Made by a program: the position numbers and the translations under genes
NCBI RefSeq assembly: GCF_000022905.1
Contig: NC_012590.1
Span: forward strand, 2,542,001 to 2,606,000
DNA length: 64,000 nucleotides
Direction: 5' to 3'
DNA from: Corynebacterium aurimucosum ATCC 700975
Lineage (GTDB): Bacteria > Actinomycetota > Actinomycetes > Mycobacteriales > Mycobacteriaceae
Notes under the pieces: model-generated
Seen by the model: only the letters and a program-made list of their open reading frames with translations
What the model was told of the DNA's origin: nothing
Databases searched by the model: none
In this document: one piece after another, positions 19,431 to 27,116 of the stretch
Layout of the letters: each line of letters opens with the position of its first letter
Position numbering within the stretch: the first letter of the stretch is position 1

Positions 19431-20042
19431 GTGACTAATCCTTTCAGCATGCGGCTTTCCGACGCCGAACGGACCGACGCCGTCAACGACCTCGCCCAAG
19501 CACTGGGTGAAGGCCGCCTCACCATGGATGAGTTCGAAGAGCGCACCGATGCGGTGATGCAGGCAACGACCCGCCGCGAGCTGGCAGAAGTTTTCATGGA
19601 TATCCCCACCAAGGCCAGCAGCGAACTCAAGATCTACTCCCAAGGTGAGGTGGCCCGCGCCTACCAATCGACACGGAAGCCTCGCTTGGCCACGGCCATG
19701 GTGGGCTCCCTTGGCCTCCTTTTTGGCGCCATCGCCTCCTTCGGCGCCCTGTCCGGCGTCACCGCCGCACTGACTGGAACGGGCCTACTTTTCCTTATCC
19801 CCGCGTTGTGGATCATGCTCTACGTGGCCAAGGTGGGCCCGGAGTCCTGGCATCAGCCCTCCCCTCGCCAGATCGAGCGCCAGCGCATGCGCGAGCTCAA
19901 GGCCGCGGGCGCGGAGGAACGCGCGCAGATGCGGGCGTTGGAGCAGGCGCAGTGGGCGGAGAGGCGTCGCCAAGCAAGTGAAATCACCGGCGATGCGATG
20001 AATCTGGCCAAACGCAAGCTGGAGCAGTGGAACCAGAAGTAA
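19431..20042 (+). CDS. DUF1707 (SHOCT-like) membrane protein
   Basis: A 203-residue protein. The N-terminal DUF1707 motif (MRLSDAERTDAVNDLAQALGEGRLTMDEFEERTDAVMQATTR in abbreviated form: SDAER ... EGRL ... EFEER) occupies about 6-50. Two membrane segments follow (about 85-130), then a charged C-terminal helix of about 70 residues rich in Arg/Glu/Ala, possibly coiled coil. The GTG at 19431 is preferred because the -10 box fits it. Function of the family is unknown. Confidence 0.75.
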   Translation: MTNPFSMRLSDAERTDAVNDLAQALGEGRLTMDEFEERTDAVMQATTRRELAEVFMDIPTKASSELKIYSQGEVARAYQSTRKPRLATAMVGSLGLLFGAIASFGALSGVTAALTGTGLLFLIPALWIMLYVAKVGPESWHQPSPRQIERQRMRELKAAGAEERAQMRALEQAQWAERRRQASEITGDAMNLAKRKLEQWNQK

Positions 20043-20052
20043 CATATCCGGC

Positions 20053-21276
20053 ATGACACACAACCGGATTTTTGATCAATCCACCAAACTACAGGGCGTT
20101 GCCTACGATATTCGCGGCGAGGTTTCCACGGAAGCCGAGCGCATGGAGCTCGACGGGCACAGCATTCTGAAGCTCAACACCGGCAACCCGGCGGTGTTTG
20201 GTTTCGATGCGCCGGATGTCATCATGCGCGACATGATTGCGGCGCTGCCGACCTCCCAGGGCTACTCCACGTCGAAGGGAATTATCCCAGCGCGTCGCGC
20301 GATTGTGACCCGCTATGAGCTGGAGGATTTCCCCAGCTTCGACGTCAATGACGTGTACCTGGGCAACGGCGTCTCCGAACTGATTTCTATGGTCACGCAG
20401 GCGCTGCTTGACGACGGCGATGAGGTTCTCATCCCCGCCCCTGACTACCCCCTGTGGACGGCGGCGACGTCGCTGGCGGGTGGCACGCCCGTGCACTATT
20501 TGTGCGATGAGGAGGATGATTGGAATCCGTCCATTGAAGATATTCGCGCAAAAGTAACGGAGAAGACCAAGGCAATTGTGGTCATTAATCCGAATAACCC
20601 GACGGGTGCGGTGTACTCGCGTGAGACGCTGCAGAAAATCGTCGATGTGGCGCGCGAATATAACCTGCTGATTCTGGCGGATGAGATTTATGACCGCATT
20701 CTTTATGACGGTGCGAAGCACATTTCGATTGCCTCGCTGGCCCCGGATCTGCTGACGATCACGTTTAATGGCCTGTCGAAGGCCTACCGCGTGGCCGGCT
20801 ACCGCGCCGGCTGGATGGTGTTGACGGGCCCGAAGTCCCATGCACGTGGCTTCATCGAGGGCTTGGACTTGCTGGCGGGTACGCGCCTGTGCCCGAATGT
20901 GCCGGCGCAGCACGCGATTCAGGTCGCGCTGGGCGGAAGACAGTCCATTTATGAACTCACCGGTGAGGGCGGGCGCTTGCTCAAACAGCGCAACATTGCC
21001 TACGAGAAGCTCAACGAGATTCCCGGCGTGTCCGTGGTGAAACCGATGGGCGCGCTGTACTGCTTCCCGCGCTTGGACCCAGAGGTCTATGAGATTCACG
21101 ATGACTCGAAGCTCATGCTCGACATCCTGCGCGCCGAGAAAATCCTCATGGTGCAAGGCACCGGCTTTAACTGGCCCACGCCGGATCATTTCCGCGTGGT
21201 CACGCTGCCGTGGGCCTCGCAGCTGGAGAACGCGATTGAGCGACTCGGCAACTTCCTGGTGAGCTACCGCCAGTAG
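20053..21276 (+). CDS. alaT: Alanine aminotransferase AlaT (class I PLP enzyme)
   Basis: A 407-residue fold-type I aminotransferase. SNGVSEL-type motif GNGVSELI, APDYPLWTA, INPNNPTGAVYS, LADEIYDRI and the PLP lysine in GLSKAYR (Lys243) are all present, and the C-terminus ends NFLVSYRQ as in M. tuberculosis Rv0337c. It transfers amino groups between alanine/glutamate and pyruvate/2-oxoglutarate. It lies only 10 bases downstream of the DUF1707 gene. Near full family length. Confidence 0.92.
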   Translation: MTHNRIFDQSTKLQGVAYDIRGEVSTEAERMELDGHSILKLNTGNPAVFGFDAPDVIMRDMIAALPTSQGYSTSKGIIPARRAIVTRYELEDFPSFDVNDVYLGNGVSELISMVTQALLDDGDEVLIPAPDYPLWTAATSLAGGTPVHYLCDEEDDWNPSIEDIRAKVTEKTKAIVVINPNNPTGAVYSRETLQKIVDVAREYNLLILADEIYDRILYDGAKHISIASLAPDLLTITFNGLSKAYRVAGYRAGWMVLTGPKSHARGFIEGLDLLAGTRLCPNVPAQHAIQVALGGRQSIYELTGEGGRLLKQRNIAYEKLNEIPGVSVVKPMGALYCFPRLDPEVYEIHDDSKLMLDILRAEKILMVQGTGFNWPTPDHFRVVTLPWASQLENAIERLGNFLVSYRQ

Positions 21277-21355
21277 CACAGCCGATACCTGAACTTCGCG
21301 CGATAGGGCCCACGGCGCAAAGAAAGCACAACACAAACGTGCATGCAGAATCCCT

Positions 21356-21367
21356 CACCGGCCGGTG
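21356..21367. other. 12-bp palindrome after alaT
   Basis: CACCGGCCGGTG is a perfect palindrome in the 94-bp gap between convergent alaT and the HNH gene, ending 4 bases before the HNH stop. It could form a small terminator stem, but there is no T-run. Confidence 0.35.
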
Positions 21368-21370
21368 TTA

Positions 21371-22738
21371 TCAGTCCGGCGGGGCGGGGCTTCCCGGCTC
21401 GGAACGTGTGGATGTCCGTGATTCGGCCGGCTTTGCGGTCTGGGCGCGACGGCTTGTGCTAGGGCTCGCAACGGTGCTTACTGTTTCTTGACGGTTTTCG
21501 CGGATGCGCTGGGCGCGCGGCGCGCGGTGCGGATGCGCCGGTTCCCGCGGATCGCGGGGCCCAGCCGGCACCCATTTAATTTTGCCGTCTTCGCGCACGA
21601 TGCGGCCCCGACCCGGCAAGCCATTGATGGCGTTGTGGTACTTGCACAGCGGGGTGAGGTTTTCGGGGTTCGTTTCGCCGCCTTTTCGCCATTCTGTGAT
21701 GTGGTGTATCTGAGAGTAATCGGCGCCGCACAGGCACCGGTCCCAGGCACAGGTAGGTTGCTCACCGCTGGCCATGATGCGCTGCTTTTCCGAGGCAACG
21801 CGCTGGGTGCGGTGGAGTTCCACGGGGCCTTTGACGCGGTCGACAAGCATGACGAGGCCTTCTTCGGCGAGCTCCCGCTCGATGAGCTCTTGGCCGGTGA
21901 TTTTCGCGCCGTTGGAGAGCTGAATCACGATATCCCCGAGGTCCGGCGCCGCGGGGTCGCTGATGTCGTGCCCGAATGTCTCATCGCTGGCAGGCTCGTC
22001 AGAAGCACTAGACGCGGCGGCGGACTTGGTGGGAGGCATGGCACCCGTGGAGTCGGGGCGCAGGGTAGATGTGGTGGCGGGCTGGGTAGGAGGCGTGCCG
22101 TCAGCAGCGGGCGCGGCGGAGTCGGGGCGCGGGGTGGACGGGTCGCCCAAGCGGCCCAAGATTGTGGCGTACTCGGGAAGCTCCATGACGGCGAGGGTCT
22201 GGGCCACGGGGCGGGCGAGGCGGCCCTCACGAAACGCGGCGGTAAAGGAACCCACCGGATCCTCCTCATCGATATTGGGGCGCAGGTCCTCGATGAGCGC
22301 GGCCGGGGCTGTGAGCGTGAGCTTCGACAGCTCCTTGCCACGGCGAATTGTCACGCCCGGCTTCGGCGCGGGCGGCGGGTTGAGCTCACGAATGCGCTTG
22401 CGCGCATAGCGGGCCACGGCCTTTTCATCCCCCGCGATGCCGCACAACTCAATGCGCAGATCCCACGCCTCACGCTGCTTCTTCAACCTTCCTGCGAAGC
22501 GTTCAATGAGCAGCAGCGTGGGCAGGTCGTGCCCATTGGCGCGGGCGGCCGAAACGGCACGCGCCTGTTTGCGGGTGAAGGAGGTGGGGGCAAAGTAGAC
22601 GTCGAAAAGCGCCAGCAAGGAACGCGCCACAGACTCCGGACCCCACGCCCGCAGCTGCTCGAAGCTCAGCCCCGCAATGCCGGCGACGAGCTCAATGCCC
22701 GCCGCCTGGCTGCGAAGATGCGCTTCCACTAGGTTCAT
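21371..22738 (-). CDS. HNH endonuclease-domain protein (13E12-like), copy 1
   Basis: A 455-residue protein (start MNLVEAHLRS). The N-terminal 200 residues are helical and basic (DUF222/13E12-like region). A Pro/Ser/Thr-rich low-complexity linker spans about 235-295. The HNH nuclease module follows: CAWDRC, QIHHITEW, NPENLTPLCKYHNAI, with zinc cysteines and two histidines in place. These proteins are multicopy in Corynebacteriales and lack a firm biological role. A paralogue at 49001 shares most of both halves but not the linker. Confidence 0.85.
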   Translation of the reverse strand: MNLVEAHLRSQAAGIELVAGIAGLSFEQLRAWGPESVARSLLALFDVYFAPTSFTRKQARAVSAARANGHDLPTLLLIERFAGRLKKQREAWDLRIELCGIAGDEKAVARYARKRIRELNPPPAPKPGVTIRRGKELSKLTLTAPAALIEDLRPNIDEEDPVGSFTAAFREGRLARPVAQTLAVMELPEYATILGRLGDPSTPRPDSAAPAADGTPPTQPATTSTLRPDSTGAMPPTKSAAASSASDEPASDETFGHDISDPAAPDLGDIVIQLSNGAKITGQELIERELAEEGLVMLVDRVKGPVELHRTQRVASEKQRIMASGEQPTCAWDRCLCGADYSQIHHITEWRKGGETNPENLTPLCKYHNAINGLPGRGRIVREDGKIKWVPAGPRDPREPAHPHRAPRAQRIRENRQETVSTVASPSTSRRAQTAKPAESRTSTRSEPGSPAPPD

Positions 22739-22744
22739 ACCAGC

Positions 22745-22754
22745 CACGCTAAAC
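22745..22754 (-). promoter_or_regulatory. Upstream motif shared by the two HNH paralogues
   Basis: On the minus strand this reads GTTTAGCGTG, ending 7 bases before the ATG. The paralogue at 49001 has GTTTAGTGTG (48985-48994) at nearly the same distance. It may be a common promoter element. Confidence 0.4.
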
Positions 22755-22831
22755 GCCCCACCCACACTACACAATGGCACCGCTGCCAGCCTGTGGATAA
22801 CTTGTTGATCGCGTCAGCAATACTTTTCTTT

Positions 22832-22852
22832 ATTATGAAACTCATTCACAAT
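22832..22852. promoter_or_regulatory. 21-bp imperfect palindrome upstream of the YibE/F gene
   Basis: ATTATGAA-ACTCA-TTCACAAT: the 8-base arms match at 7 positions. It ends 7 bases before the ATG, so a bound protein would block transcription. The AT-rich form resembles Fur/Zur-type boxes, but the TGAA...TTCA spacing (5) is shorter than the Zur box I know from mycobacteria (7). Confidence 0.45.
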
Positions 22853-22859
22853 AGTAGGC

Positions 22860-24086
22860 ATGACTAATCTCAGCCCGTGGCGCACGGGGCTCCTTGGACT
22901 TCTTGCCATCACGGCCCTCGCAACCCTCGCGGGACTGTTCATCCTCCGCCCCACCAGCGCGCTCACTGAGCACACCAGCCCGGACTTTTCCACCACCTAC
23001 GCCCTCAACCATCCACAGGTCGAAGGCACCGTGGAGACCGTGGATAACCACCTGTGCTCCGACCCCCACACGGGCCGCGCCTTCGATGAGGCCCCGCTCA
23101 TCCCCGCCGAGGGCGACGACACCTCCTGCTCCCGCGCCCTCATTGACCTGACCTCCGGCGCAGACGCAGGCCGCAAGACGCAGCTCGTATTCTATGGCGT
23201 GGCCAGTGACCCGACCCTCCACCCCGGTGACGAGGTAATTCTGACAGTATCCAGCGACGGCACCTATGCCTTCGCCGATTTCCAGCGCACCGGCAACCTT
23301 GGCTTATGGGCGATTATCGCCGCCGTCATCATCATCGCCTTCGCCGCCTGGCATGGGCTGCGCGCGCTGCTGGGCCTAGGTATCAGTTTGGCCATTGTGT
23401 TCTTTTACCTCATCCCCTCCCTCATCGAGGGCCATTCGGCGCTGCCGCTGGCGCTCGTTACCTGCGCGGCCATCCTTTTCCTCGCCGTTCCTCTCGTGCA
23501 CGGCGTGAACTGGAAATCCGCCTCCGCCCTGGGAGGCGCTTTGGTGGCGCTGGCGTTGTCGGGGGCGTTGGGGTGGGCGTCGATAAGCAGCACGGCACTG
23601 ACAGGATCGAGCTCGGAGGATAACCTCAAGTTACTGCTCTACATGCCAGGGGTTTCCGTGGTGGGCGTGCTGCTGTGCGGGTTCATCATCGGTGCGCTCG
23701 GCAGCCTCAACGACATCGCGGTGGCGCAGGCCTCCACCGTGCGCGAGCTGCATGCAGCCGATCCGACGGTGGGGCCCGGCACGCTCTTTACCTCAGCGAT
23801 GAAAGTGGGCCGCGACCATATCGCCTCCATGGTGTACACCATCGTGCTGACCTATACCGGCGCGGCCCTGCCGCTGCTCATGCTCATCACGGCGGCGCAG
23901 CGCCCAGCCCTGCAGATCCTCTCCAGTGACCTCGTCGCCACAGAGGTTCTGCGCTCCCTGCTGGGCGCGATGGCCTTGACACTCGCGGTGCCCCTGACCA
24001 CCGCGATTGCGGCGTTTACTGTGCCGGAAGGACGCGACCAAGCGCCTCGACGGTCCAGCCGGCCTCGCGCCAAGCATCGACGCTGA
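22860..24086 (+). CDS. YibE/F family membrane protein
   Basis: A 408-residue protein: one N-terminal membrane segment, an extracytoplasmic beta-rich domain (about 35-145), then about seven membrane segments. The family core is GVSVVGVLLCGFIIGALGSLNDIAVAQASTV (seen here around 265-295), followed by GRDHIASMVYTIVLTYTGAALPL. Function of the family is not established. Its last 71 bases overlap the 3' end of udgA on the other strand. Confidence 0.85.
   Translation: MTNLSPWRTGLLGLLAITALATLAGLFILRPTSALTEHTSPDFSTTYALNHPQVEGTVETVDNHLCSDPHTGRAFDEAPLIPAEGDDTSCSRALIDLTSGADAGRKTQLVFYGVASDPTLHPGDEVILTVSSDGTYAFADFQRTGNLGLWAIIAAVIIIAFAAWHGLRALLGLGISLAIVFFYLIPSLIEGHSALPLALVTCAAILFLAVPLVHGVNWKSASALGGALVALALSGALGWASISSTALTGSSSEDNLKLLLYMPGVSVVGVLLCGFIIGALGSLNDIAVAQASTVRELHAADPTVGPGTLFTSAMKVGRDHIASMVYTIVLTYTGAALPLLMLITAAQRPALQILSSDLVATEVLRSLLGAMALTLAVPLTTAIAAFTVPEGRDQAPRRSSRPRAKHRR
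23579..23588 (+). repeat. GTCGNNAAGC word in the YibE/F gene, with rare ATA codon
   Basis: GGTGGGC-GTCGATAAGC, read as Ala-Ser-Ile-Ser with TCG ATA AGC. ATA is a very uncommon isoleucine codon at this GC level. Confidence 0.7.
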
Positions 24087-25350
24087 GCACGTTGCGGCCA
24101 TCGATGATGTGGCGGCGGGCCACCAGTGCACCGGCCTCAGCCGGGTCGAGGTCGCGGAATTCCTGCCACTCGGTGGCGAGGATGACTAGCTCGGAATCCT
24201 TAAGTGCCGCGCTTGCCGACGCCGCGTAGTTCAGCGTCGGGAACACCTTCTTGGCGTTCTCCATACCTTGCGGGTCATAGACCGTCACGGCGGCACCGGC
24301 CAGGGAGAGCGAACCGGCCACGGAGAGCGCTGGCGAATCGCGGACGTCATCGGAGTTGGGCTTGAAAGCGCAGCCCAGCACGGTAACGCGGTGGCCCAAA
24401 ACGGAGCCGTCGAAAGCCTGCTTGGCCAGGTCCACGACGCGGTCGCGGCGGCGCATGTTGATGGCGTCGACCTCGCGCAGGAAGGTCAGGGCTTGGTCGG
24501 CGCCGAGTTCACCGGCGCGCGCCATGAACGCACGGATGTCCTTGGGCAGGCAACCACCGCCGAAGCCCAGGCCAGCGCCGAGGAACTTGCGGCCGATGCG
24601 CTCGTCGTAGCCGATGGCGTCGGCAAGCTTGACCACGTCCGCACCAGCAATCTCGCAGATTTCAGACACGGCGTTGATGAAGGAAATCTTGGTGGCCAGG
24701 AAGGCGTTGGCGGAGACCTTGACCAGCTCGGCGGTCTGCAGGTCGGTCACGATGAACGGGGTGTTCTGTGCCAGTGGCTGGGCATAGACTTCGCGGGCGA
24801 CCGCTTCGGCGTTGCTTTCGGCGAGTTCGCCGACGCCGAGGACGATGCGGTCCGGGGTGATGGTGTCCTTGACGGCGTAGCCCTCACGCAGGAACTCCGG
24901 GTTCCAGGCAATCTCCACGCTGGCACCCTCGGGGGCAAGCTCATCGGCCATCTCCTGCAGCCGCGCCGCGGTGCCTACCGGGACGGTGGACTTGCCGAAG
25001 ATGATGTGCTCGCCCTTGAGACGCGGCACGAGCTCCGTGATGACGGACTTCACGTAGGTTAGGTCCGCTGCATAGGAGCCGTGTGCCTGCGGGGTTCCTA
25101 CGCCGAGGAAGTGCAGGTTGGCGAATTCCGCGGCGTCGTCATAGCTGGTGGAAAAGCCCAGGCGGCCGGACTCGATGTTGCGCTCGAGCACTTCCGGGAG
25201 GCCGGGCTCGTAGAACGGCACGCGGCCGTTCTTGAGAGCTGCAATCTTGTGTTCATCCACATCTACGCCGAGCACCTCGTGGTCGAGCTCCGCCATGCAA
25301 GCGGCGTGCGTCGCGCCCAGGTAGCCGGTACCAATCACAGTCATACGCAT
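24016..25350 (-). CDS. udgA: UDP-glucose 6-dehydrogenase
   Basis: A 444-residue protein: Rossmann motif GTGYLGATHA, GKSTVPVGTA, NPEFLREG, KVSANAFLATKISFINAVSE and the catalytic cysteine in GFGGGCLPKD (Cys267), then the C-terminal UDP-binding domain with GCAFKPNSDDVRDSP. It oxidises UDP-glucose to UDP-glucuronate using NAD, feeding envelope polysaccharides. I start at MRMTVIGTG, which has a TAAAAT box 8 bases upstream and no Shine-Dalgarno. The dcd-udgA adjacency matches M. tuberculosis Rv0321-Rv0322. Confidence 0.92.
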   Translation of the reverse strand: MRMTVIGTGYLGATHAACMAELDHEVLGVDVDEHKIAALKNGRVPFYEPGLPEVLERNIESGRLGFSTSYDDAAEFANLHFLGVGTPQAHGSYAADLTYVKSVITELVPRLKGEHIIFGKSTVPVGTAARLQEMADELAPEGASVEIAWNPEFLREGYAVKDTITPDRIVLGVGELAESNAEAVAREVYAQPLAQNTPFIVTDLQTAELVKVSANAFLATKISFINAVSEICEIAGADVVKLADAIGYDERIGRKFLGAGLGFGGGCLPKDIRAFMARAGELGADQALTFLREVDAINMRRRDRVVDLAKQAFDGSVLGHRVTVLGCAFKPNSDDVRDSPALSVAGSLSLAGAAVTVYDPQGMENAKKVFPTLNYAASASAALKDSELVILATEWQEFRDLDPAEAGALVARRHIIDGRNVLSVDAWREAGWTVEALGRVLPAQ

Positions 25351-25358
25351 AACCGGGA

Positions 25359-25364
25359 ATTTTA
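25359..25364 (-). promoter_or_regulatory. -10 box for udgA, probable leaderless transcript
   Basis: On the minus strand TAAAAT ends 8 bases before the udgA ATG at 25350. Confidence 0.45.
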
Positions 25365-25403
25365 GGCGCGGTTGACCTGAAGCGCGCGGCGAGAACGAAA
25401 AGT

Positions 25404-25976
25404 TTAGCGGAAGTTCAGATAGGACTTCGACGGCGTCGGCCCACGCTGGCCCTGGTACTTCGAGCCCAACACACCGGAGCCATACGGCGCCTCGGCAGGC
25501 GAAGACATCTTGAAGATGGCCAACTGCCCCACCTTCATCCCCGGCCACAGTGAAATGGGCAGGTTAGCGGTATTGGACAGCTCGAGCGTGATGTGTCCGG
25601 AGAAGCCCGGATCGATAAAGCCTGCCGTGGAGTGCGTTAGCAAGCCCAGGCGTCCTAGGGAGGACTTGCCTTCCAAGCGGCCTGCCAGGTTGGCCGGCAG
25701 GGTGAACTTTTCCAGCGTGGCGCCCAGCACGAACTCGCCGGGGTGCAGGACGAAGGCATCGCCCTCAGCCACCTCCACCTCGCTGGTGAGGTCCGGCATT
25801 TCCTGTTTGGGGTCAATATGCGTGTAGCGCGAGTTATTAAACACGCGGAAGAACTTGTCCAAGCGCACATCGATAGATGATGGCTGGACCATCTCGGCGT
25901 CGAAAGGCTCGATGCTCAAACGCTCGGGAGCATCAGCGGCGATGGCGGCACGGATATCACGATCAGAAAGAAGCAC
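25404..25976 (-). CDS. dcd: dCTP deaminase
   Basis: A 190-residue protein with full family length. It starts [12 protein letters not shown] and carries [42 protein letters not shown] (active-site region) and the C-terminal [13 protein letters not shown] typical of Dcd. It deaminates dCTP to dUTP; the actinobacterial enzyme in M. tuberculosis also hydrolyses dUTP, so the same may hold here. It lies 53 bases upstream of udgA on the same strand. Confidence 0.95.
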   Translation of the reverse strand: MLLSDRDIRAAIAADAPERLSIEPFDAEMVQPSSIDVRLDKFFRVFNNSRYTHIDPKQEMPDLTSEVEVAEGDAFVLHPGEFVLGATLEKFTLPANLAGRLEGKSSLGRLGLLTHSTAGFIDPGFSGHITLELSNTANLPISLWPGMKVGQLAIFKMSSPAEAPYGSGVLGSKYQGQRGPTPSKSYLNFR

Positions 25977-26063
25977 GGTTGATAGTCTACCTCCCCACTG
26001 GGCCTTTTATGGCCTCGGACGGCGGCGGTGCTAAGCTTTACAGCGATGCACAATCTGCATTGC

Positions 26064-26137
26064 GCCGACGTAGTTTAATGGTAGAACTGCAGCTTCCCAA
26101 GCTGCTGGCGCGGGTTCGATTCCCGTCGTCGGCTCCA
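26064..26137 (+). tRNA. tRNA-Gly (anticodon CCC)
   Basis: The acceptor arms GCCGACG / CGTCGGC pair fully. The anticodon stem GCAGC/GCTGC encloses TTCCCAA, giving anticodon CCC. The T arm is CGGG-TTCGATT-CCCG. The discriminator T and encoded CCA end at 26137. Confidence 0.95.
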
Positions 26138-26144
26138 TTCATTT

Positions 26145-26166
26145 ACCCAGCTCAGGCTGGGTTTTA
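26145..26166 (+). terminator. Rho-independent terminator of tRNA-Gly
   Basis: ACCCAGC-TCAG-GCTGGGT (7-bp stem) is followed by TTTACTTTTAC. Confidence 0.8.
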
Positions 26167-26200
26167 CTTTTACTCCAATACACGTGTCCACTGTTGCATC

Positions 26201-26216
26201 TATGCTACAAAGCATA
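26201..26216. promoter_or_regulatory. Dyad in the promoter of the tRNA-adjacent cassette
   Basis: TATGCT-ACAA-AGCATA is a perfect dyad, 9 bases before the AAGGAG ribosome site region and overlapping the likely promoter (TTGCAT at 26194 could be a -35). Its position is what an autoregulated toxin-antitoxin operon would show. Confidence 0.45.
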
Positions 26217-26231
26217 CGGAAAGGAGTCCCA

Positions 26232-26420
26232 GTGTCCGCGCCTATATTCACTCCACGAACAACCGCTGAGCTACAAAAAGAACGCGAACAACTCCTTCAG
26301 GACCTTAGCCCGCGAACCATCGATGAGCTTCGCGCATTGCGCGCAATTGATGAAATCTCCATTGCGGACGAGGAAATTCTCACCCGTTTTGAAGCGCTCG
26401 CGTACGTCATCGGAGATTAA
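26232..26420 (+). CDS. Small unknown protein, possible antitoxin
   Basis: A 62-residue protein. The GTG start has GAAAGGAG 8 bases upstream; a longer in-frame ATG at 26184 has none and would cover the dyad. The protein is acidic and helical (TAELQKEREQLLQDLSPR ... ELRALRAIDEIS). I do not recognise the family. It sits 9 bases before a 228-residue ORF in a lower-GC insert next to tRNA-Gly, so the two probably form an operon. The antitoxin role is an inference from size, position and order only. Confidence 0.55.
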   Translation: MSAPIFTPRTTAELQKEREQLLQDLSPRTIDELRALRAIDEISIADEEILTRFEALAYVIGD

Positions 26421-26429
26421 TCCTCCGCC

Positions 26430-27116
26430 ATGGATGCACATCATCTAGCCAACTTGGCAAACAAGTTCGCCAATGATGCCAAGCAACTCTTGGATGATTG
26501 CCTTCCTGGACCAACGATAGTCGCAGGCGAGGCTTTCAACTCAGAGCGTAAAAGGTTCAGTTTTCAATTATCGAAAGAGTTAAAGTCTAAGACATCGAAT
26601 GCAGCACCCGCCTTGCTGGAAGCTTCTTATGCAATGTGCGAGAACAGCTCAGGCAAGCATTTAGCTGTGGCAGCGAGCAGCTTCAAGATTTGCTACCGCC
26701 AATCAAAAAAGCAGCCTCCAATTGTTCGGTTTGAATACGAACGAGACGCACAAAATAAGCCAGTTTCCCACTTTCATTTCCATTCTGACTCCGTGGCCCT
26801 CGGACTTCTGCTGGCTTCGACGGGACAAAAGGACAAGGCGTTCCAGCAGCAAGACATCCATTCCCCTATGGGCGGTCACCGCTTCCGCGTGTGTTTAGAG
26901 GATGTAGTTGAACTTGTGATTAGGGAATTCGGCATCGAAGCACGTGAAGGCTGGGAACAGCACGTGATTACGGGCCGGAAGAGGTTCCGAGAATCACAGA
27001 AAAGAGCCGTCATTCGTTCCAACCCCCACTTAGCCGTCGAAGTTCTCTGCGAGCTCGGCTATGACGTCCCAGATATAGACCACAATGGCCCCACATTGGC
27101 GCCCGCCGAATGGTGA
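26430..27116 (+). CDS. Unknown protein of the tRNA-adjacent cassette, possible toxin partner
   Basis: A 228-residue protein with no signal peptide and no membrane segment. The central part has a beta-rich histidine motif (VRFEYERD ... HFHFHSD), then GGHRFRVCLEDVVELVIREFG, which faintly recalls HxH plus LEDV patterns in small TumE-type (DUF6516) toxins; this is weak. The C-terminus is basic (GRKRFRESQKRAVIR) before a helical end. GC is clearly lower than the flanks and codons such as TTA, AGA and ATA appear, suggesting transfer. It ends one base before the convergent ABC gene's stop. Confidence 0.6.
   Translation: MDAHHLANLANKFANDAKQLLDDCLPGPTIVAGEAFNSERKRFSFQLSKELKSKTSNAAPALLEASYAMCENSSGKHLAVAASSFKICYRQSKKQPPIVRFEYERDAQNKPVSHFHFHSDSVALGLLLASTGQKDKAFQQQDIHSPMGGHRFRVCLEDVVELVIREFGIEAREGWEQHVITGRKRFRESQKRAVIRSNPHLAVEVLCELGYDVPDIDHNGPTLAPAEW

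Noticed and set aside
26064..27116. Prophage or integrative element at tRNA-Gly
   Set aside because: No integrase, no phage gene and no second copy of the tRNA 3' end is visible; only a two-gene insert is supported.
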